Source of the DNA: Bacillota bacterium
GTDB lineage: Bacteria > Bacillota > Clostridia > Acetivibrionales > DSM-1351
DNA: 25,595 nt
Assembly: GCA_023441625.1 (NCBI GenBank)
Contig: JAEZOA010000090.1
Coordinates: 1-25,595, forward strand
Direction: 5' to 3'
The notes beneath the pieces were generated by a model. That model was not told the DNA's origin. It saw only the letters and a program-made list of their open reading frames with translations, and searched no databases. Position numbers and translations under genes: made by a program. Positions 21,953-25,595 of the stretch are shown here, piece by piece. The stretch's first letter is position 1, and each line of letters begins with the position of its first letter.

Positions 21953-23275
21953 TTGAAAAAGACTATTGCTTTTATAATTATTTTATCAATGTTATGTACG
22001 TTAAATATAAGTGCAGCCTCACTGAAGACACCTAAGCTTCAATCCTTTACAACGGGAGCTACAGAATTTGAAAATTCTACTATATCAATCAGCAATGGAG
22101 TTGGTCTTGCAACAGAGTATGACCCCAATAATAAGAATGCCAAGTTTGGCTGGCATAGCAGGGTAATACTTATAGATTACGAAAAAGGTACAAAAAAGAT
22201 ACTACCCTATGATGGAGCGCGTAATATAGCATTCGATGGAGATGCCGAGGACGATAATGGCTTTGTTGAAGGATGGGCTTTAGTCTACAGAGTGGGCGCA
22301 ATAAAAATTCCCGATGACGACAGGGGTATCGGATATACCTTTATAAATCCTAAGGGCGAAGCACTGACTCAACCCAAGTTTTCATATGCATCCAGCTTTA
22401 ATAATGGACTTGCAGGAGTAAGATATTATGAGGGTAATCAGTGCTATTCAGGTGTTCTTCAAAAGAATGGAAAGGTTAAATTTGCTATTGCTGGGCAATA
22501 TAGCATACATGTAGGAAATGACTATGTAGAGTTCTCTGGGCAAAAAGATAAGTTCTGTTATGACTTTAATGGGAAAAGGATTTATCTGACTGAGAAAGAA
22601 AAGAGAGAACGGGATTGTAAAAATTATAATGCCAAAGAACGTGAGAGCTTCTATAAAAATTACGAAAAGTTATATAAAAGCGTAGAATATTGGGGTTCAA
22701 ATAGATTTTATGTTGAGACAGACAAGAATGCAAAAATCGTTGATTCTCAGAATAAAACCATTATACCTGACTCTTATATGGTAAACGGAAAGATAATGAA
22801 TGGTAACCAAATATATTTTACTACATACAAAAAGGGCCTCTGTAACAAGGACGGTAAGATAATACTGGCAGATACACGATATTATCTTATTCCTGCTGAT
22901 GGGGGGTACTTCCTCGGTATTTTTGATAATAAGAAACAGATACTGATTGATTCTAACGGAAAAGTAATTGCCACAAGTGATTTTGAACCAATTATCGTGC
23001 TTAGCGAAACAAGGGTAAAGACGCTGTATAACGCTAATTTTGACTATGAGTGGCGCACTAAGGGAACAGCATATTTGTATACTGACATAGACCTCAGCAA
23101 GAAATCAAGCACAGCCGAGCTGAAAAAAATGTATGCAAACCGTATAAAGGTAAGTGGGAAAAAGGAAGAGGGTATCCTCAATTCTGCTAAAAACATTATA
23201 AAAAACAGCACTCACAAAAATATTGAGATGTTTGGAGTAATGTCAGAATTAAGTTATTTACAAAAACGGAAATAA
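21953..23275 (+). CDS. Secreted WG-repeat-like protein
   Basis: 440 residues starting at TTG 21953, 9 bases after AAAGGGG. A signal peptide is clear (MKKTIAFIIILSMLCTLNI, cleavage near SAA-S), so the protein is exported. The body has irregular beta repeats in the style of WG (KWG) repeats. Examples are GIGYTFINPKGEALTQPKF followed by SSFNNGLAGVRYYEG and SGVLQKNGKVKFAI, then LCNKDGKIILADTRY and QILIDSNGKVIATSDF, each pairing a hydrophobic strand with a G-K/G-N turn. No catalytic motif was recognised. It is followed by another secreted protein 40 bases downstream on the same strand, probably in one transcript. Function unknown; a surface-binding or scaffold role is possible. Confidence 0.75.
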   Translation: MKKTIAFIIILSMLCTLNISAASLKTPKLQSFTTGATEFENSTISISNGVGLATEYDPNNKNAKFGWHSRVILIDYEKGTKKILPYDGARNIAFDGDAEDDNGFVEGWALVYRVGAIKIPDDDRGIGYTFINPKGEALTQPKFSYASSFNNGLAGVRYYEGNQCYSGVLQKNGKVKFAIAGQYSIHVGNDYVEFSGQKDKFCYDFNGKRIYLTEKEKRERDCKNYNAKERESFYKNYEKLYKSVEYWGSNRFYVETDKNAKIVDSQNKTIIPDSYMVNGKIMNGNQIYFTTYKKGLCNKDGKIILADTRYYLIPADGGYFLGIFDNKKQILIDSNGKVIATSDFEPIIVLSETRVKTLYNANFDYEWRTKGTAYLYTDIDLSKKSSTAELKKMYANRIKVSGKKEEGILNSAKNIIKNSTHKNIEMFGVMSELSYLQKRK

Positions 23276-23315
23276 GCATTTGAAAAATAGAGAAGATGGA
23301 GGCGCTGGAATTAAT

Positions 23316-24800
23316 ATGAAGAGAATTATATCTTTTTTATTGATACTATTTATGCTGCTTAGTGCAGTACCGCAGTCTGGTACCGTAAATGCAGCAGGAG
23401 TTAAAACTAAGTCAGTAGTTTCAAGAATTTATGTAAACGGAGCTTATCAGCCTACAGAAGCATATATGATAAACTCTCAGTACTATTACAAAATACAGGA
23501 TATAGCAGCTTCAGTACGGGACCTGTCTGTTAGATTTACATTTGTAAAGAATGGCAGTAACCTTAATATAACTACTGGAAAGAATCATATCCTTAACGGA
23601 ACGGAATACTCAGCCTCCTATTTGCTTGACTACCCTGCCACCAATGGGGGAGAAGTCTGTGTAGATGGAACTGCGGTAAATGTATCGGGCTACATAATTA
23701 ACGACAACTATTGCTTTAGTATGAAGGAAGCAGCCAAGCTGCTAAGCTGTGGGTATAAAGCTGTTGAAAAGGGAAAGTATGCCGATTATCAACTGATGAC
23801 AAGCTATAAGTATAATGCTACAGGTAAACTGGAAAGAAAGCTCAATCAGCAGGGAAATACTGCCTTCAACAGAATGTGGGATGGCTTTACAGCAAGCTAC
23901 AAGGATAATATATATTTTATGAATATTGGTTCAGTATATAAAATGAATAATGAAGGAACTCAGATAAAGAAACTCATGGAGGCATATGCTACCAACATTA
24001 ATATTGTAAATGAAAGAATATATTATACTTTAGATGGGTATCTGTACAGTAATGATTTGGATGGTAACGATAAAATTTCTCATAGTCAGCCCATATATTC
24101 TGGTCCCGGTCAGCAAATGCAAAAGGTGCTGATAGTGGATGATTCGGTTTACTGTATATATAATGACTATGATCGCTGGGCAAATCCACAAAATACAAGT
24201 AATATTTACCAATTTGAAATGATAGGAAGAGACATGATACCTGATACCTGGCAACGTCAGACCATATTTTCTGTTGGCAGCGCCTCAATAAGTGACAATA
24301 AACTTGCAAACTTCTATATCGAAGGGGATTATATATATTTCAATGGAGCATGGGTAAGTAGGGTGAAGCTGGGTGAGTATGGCAAGAAAGTTGATAGAGA
24401 GGTTTTAGCAGAGGGAGAATGGTATCAGCAGCAGAAATTCTCAGATGACAAGATAATTATGATGGGCAATCAGGGTAAAAGCAGTAGATGGCCTGGGAAA
24501 GATGGATATCTTTATACTAAAAGTGTTAATGACAAGGATAATTGGAATACGTATTTTAAGGAAGCGGTATTTACCTATACCATCAAAGATAATAAGTTGC
24601 TTTATGTACAGGACTACAACCTATTTATAAGAGACCTTGATGGCAAAAATAAAACTCAGCTGCTTGGTAAGACTGGCTATAAAGCTTACCTTTTTGGTAT
24701 TGCAGGAGATTGGATAGTTTCAAAGTCCTCTACAAATGTAACAAGTGGAAAAACTACTCTGATTAAAATGGATGGAACCAAGCCATCTGTTAAGTTTTAA
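23316..24800 (+). CDS. Secreted protein with copper-amine-oxidase-N-like repeats and a DUF5050-like propeller domain
   Basis: 494 residues from ATG 23316. The frame extends to a TTG at 23280, but the signal peptide begins at this ATG (MKRIISFLLILFMLL, cleavage near VNAA-G), with GGAGG 13 bases upstream. Residues about 35-165 contain two stalk-like modules of the copper amine oxidase N-terminal type (IYVNGAYQPTEAYMINSQYY, then VDGTAVNVSGYIINDNYCF). The rest looks like beta-propeller blades of the DUF5050 kind with repeated D-G-x-N/D-K turns: LYSNDLDGNDK, LFIRDLDGKNKTQL and LIKMDGTKP. Family proteins are exported by Clostridia; no enzymatic role is established. A terminator follows. Its pairing with the WG-repeat gene suggests a joint extracellular function, which is inference. 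Confidence 0.75.
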   Translation: MKRIISFLLILFMLLSAVPQSGTVNAAGVKTKSVVSRIYVNGAYQPTEAYMINSQYYYKIQDIAASVRDLSVRFTFVKNGSNLNITTGKNHILNGTEYSASYLLDYPATNGGEVCVDGTAVNVSGYIINDNYCFSMKEAAKLLSCGYKAVEKGKYADYQLMTSYKYNATGKLERKLNQQGNTAFNRMWDGFTASYKDNIYFMNIGSVYKMNNEGTQIKKLMEAYATNINIVNERIYYTLDGYLYSNDLDGNDKISHSQPIYSGPGQQMQKVLIVDDSVYCIYNDYDRWANPQNTSNIYQFEMIGRDMIPDTWQRQTIFSVGSASISDNKLANFYIEGDYIYFNGAWVSRVKLGEYGKKVDREVLAEGEWYQQQKFSDDKIIMMGNQGKSSRWPGKDGYLYTKSVNDKDNWNTYFKEAVFTYTIKDNKLLYVQDYNLFIRDLDGKNKTQLLGKTGYKAYLFGIAGDWIVSKSSTNVTSGKTTLIKMDGTKPSVKF

Positions 24801-24853
24801 ATTATTCATCCTGTAAGAGTAATTTTATTCTATGTGGGATCAAGATATATTTT

Positions 24854-24884
24854 GACGTGAGAGGATGCTTTCACGTCTTTTCTT
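24854..24884 (+). terminator. Intrinsic terminator after the secreted-protein pair
   Basis: GACGTGA (24854-24860) pairs with TCACGTC (24871-24877), extended by a G-U pair, followed by TTTTCTT. It lies 53 bases past the stop at 24800. Confidence 0.8.
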
Positions 24885-25107
24885 ATGTAACACTGACTTG
24901 ATAAACGTATAAAAAATGAAAATAATGGCTACCTTTTGCGGACATGCAACGATAGCTATTAATGTATGATTTGATTTCAACAAAATTGAATTAATGAATG
25001 GACATGAGTTAAAGATAGCGGTTCGAGCAGGTTCTATCTGTATTCAATCTTGTAGATGTGGAACAAGGTTTATGATGAAAGGATAATCAGGATTGCATTC
25101 GTTATTA
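24885..25107. other. Intergenic region without a supported gene
   Basis: Together with its flanking sites this makes a gap of about 370 bases between coding regions. A 30-codon frame at 24994-25086 (MNGHELKIAVRAGS, ending in a Cys-rich CIQSCRCG segment) lacks a ribosome site and is not called. A weak 6-bp hairpin pairs AGATAG near 25013 with CTATCT near 25034. Confidence 0.5.
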
Positions 25108-25161
25108 TTGACATTCTCAGTCGAACATGTTAGACTAATTACAGTCTAATGTTTTCGACTG
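25108..25161 (+). promoter_or_regulatory. blaI promoter with overlapping BlaI-type operator
   Basis: TTGACA (25108-25113), a 17-base spacer and TAGACT (25131-25136) form a sigma-A promoter. Over it lies a palindrome: inner arms TTAGACT/AGTCTAA around AATTAC (25130-25149) and outer arms CAGTCGAA/TTCGACTG (25118-25125 and 25154-25161). It spans from the spacer almost to the ribosome site. This is the expected arrangement for autorepression by a BlaI/MecI winged-helix dimer. Confidence 0.8.
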
Positions 25162-25172
25162 GAGGGATTTCT

Positions 25173-25541
25173 ATGATACAAGATCTAAAGCTAAGCAATG
25201 CTGACTACCGTTTGCTTTCAATTGTATGGGAAGCAGAACCCATTGCATCGCCGGAACTGTGCAAGTTGGCTGAAGCGCAGCTTGGCTGGAAGCGAACCAC
25301 CACATATACCGTTATTAAGAGGCTTTGCGATAAAGAGCTTTTACAAAACGAAAATACCATTGTCACTTCGCTAATCAAACGCCAGCAGGTTCAGAAGTCT
25401 GAAAGTCGTCAGGTGCTTGAACGTAGCTTCGACGGCTCGCTACCGCAGTTTATAGCTGCATTTTTAGGCGATGAAAAAATAACTGATGATGAGGCAGAGC
25501 AAATCAAGCAGATGATTGATAAGTACAGGAGGCGAAAGTGA
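25173..25541 (+). CDS. blaI: BlaI/MecI/CopY family transcriptional repressor
   Basis: 122 residues from ATG 25173, 6 bases after GGAGGG. An upstream in-frame ATG (25149) lies inside the operator and lacks a ribosome site. The N-terminal winged helix (LSNADYRLLSIVWEAEPIA, then KRTTTYTVIKRLCDKELL) is characteristic of BlaI/MecI repressors. The C-terminal dimerisation part (SLPQFIAAFLGDEKI, EAEQIKQMIDKY) includes the segment around the A-F pair where family members are cut on induction. It represses its own operon and, in known systems, beta-lactam-resistance genes. A BlaR1-type gene overlaps its stop by one base (TGATG). No beta-lactamase gene is in the window, so the regulated trait is not shown. 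Confidence 0.93.
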   Translation: MIQDLKLSNADYRLLSIVWEAEPIASPELCKLAEAQLGWKRTTTYTVIKRLCDKELLQNENTIVTSLIKRQQVQKSESRQVLERSFDGSLPQFIAAFLGDEKITDDEAEQIKQMIDKYRRRK

Positions 25542-25595
25542 TGGAAGCATTATTTTTGAAAATCCTCAACATGAGCATCACCGCAACCTATGTGC
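25541..25595 (+). CDS. blaR1: BlaR1/MecR1-type M56 sensor protease, 3' truncated by the window end
   Basis: Starts at ATG 25541, sharing one base with the blaI stop, 9 bases after AGGAGG. Only MEALFLKILNMSITATYV is visible, matching the usual first membrane segment of BlaR1-like metallopeptidases (xxLFLKILNMSITASYV). The M56 zinc motif and any sensor domain lie outside. The assignment rests on this short match plus the coupling to blaI. Confidence 0.75.
   Translation, partial: MEALFLKILNMSITATYV

Noticed and set aside
24994..25086. 30-codon Cys-containing frame (ending CIQSCRCGTRFMMKG)
   Set aside because: Considered as a small peptide or bacteriocin, but it has no ribosome site, leader motif or processing/transport genes nearby.

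Overview
The window looks like the chromosome of a low-GC clostridial Firmicute (Clostridia). The evidence is AT-rich intergenic DNA, strong GGAGG-type ribosome sites with frequent TTG/GTG starts, a Firmicute-type sigma-54 factor, a BlaI/BlaR1-type pair, WG-repeat and copper-amine-oxidase-like secreted proteins, and a GHKL (Agr/LytS-like) sensor kinase. No rRNA, tRNA, CRISPR array or intact insertion sequence was seen.

Layout. (1) 1-626: 5'-truncated DJ-1/PfpI family protein with a terminator. (2) 1160-2363: graveyard of a nitrate/sulfonate/taurine-type ABC transporter. The permease carries a frameshift and an internal deletion and runs in frame into an ATPase with two nonsense codons and a truncated end. 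The ATPase abuts an inverted 120-bp fragment of a LacI-family gene that is about 90% identical to part of the intact lacI at 19039-20058. (3) 2497-9379, minus strand: a sigma-54 island. It holds a PAS-AAA+-Fis enhancer-binding activator, an unusually long PLP beta-eliminating lyase (tryptophanase/tyrosine phenol-lyase superfamily), an amino-acid permease, RidA and RpoN itself. A textbook -24/-12 promoter and an upstream dyad precede the lyase. (4) 9938-14214, minus strand: aldolase (DHDPS/NAL family)-tctB-tctA-tctC, a tripartite tricarboxylate-type uptake operon with a lipoprotein receptor. It has its own sigma-A promoter and a terminator. (5) 14419-20160, plus strand: a divergent PMCA-type Ca2+ P-type ATPase, then dhaK-dhaL (no dhaM) and a LacI regulator. 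(6) 20458-21810: orphan GHKL histidine kinase. (7) 21953-24800: two secreted proteins of unknown role. (8) 25108-end: BlaI repressor with its operator, and the start of a BlaR1-type sensor protease.

How the genes may work together. The activator probably drives lyase-permease-ridA from the sigma-54 promoter. The permease would import an amino acid, the lyase would split it releasing 2-aminoacrylate, and RidA would hydrolyse the reactive enamine/imine to pyruvate and ammonia. The TctABC/aldolase and DhaKL/LacI blocks look like parts of carbon-acid and ketose catabolism; whether they form one pathway is inference. The best candidate for something not well described is the self-contained sigma-54 module built around the long lyase.
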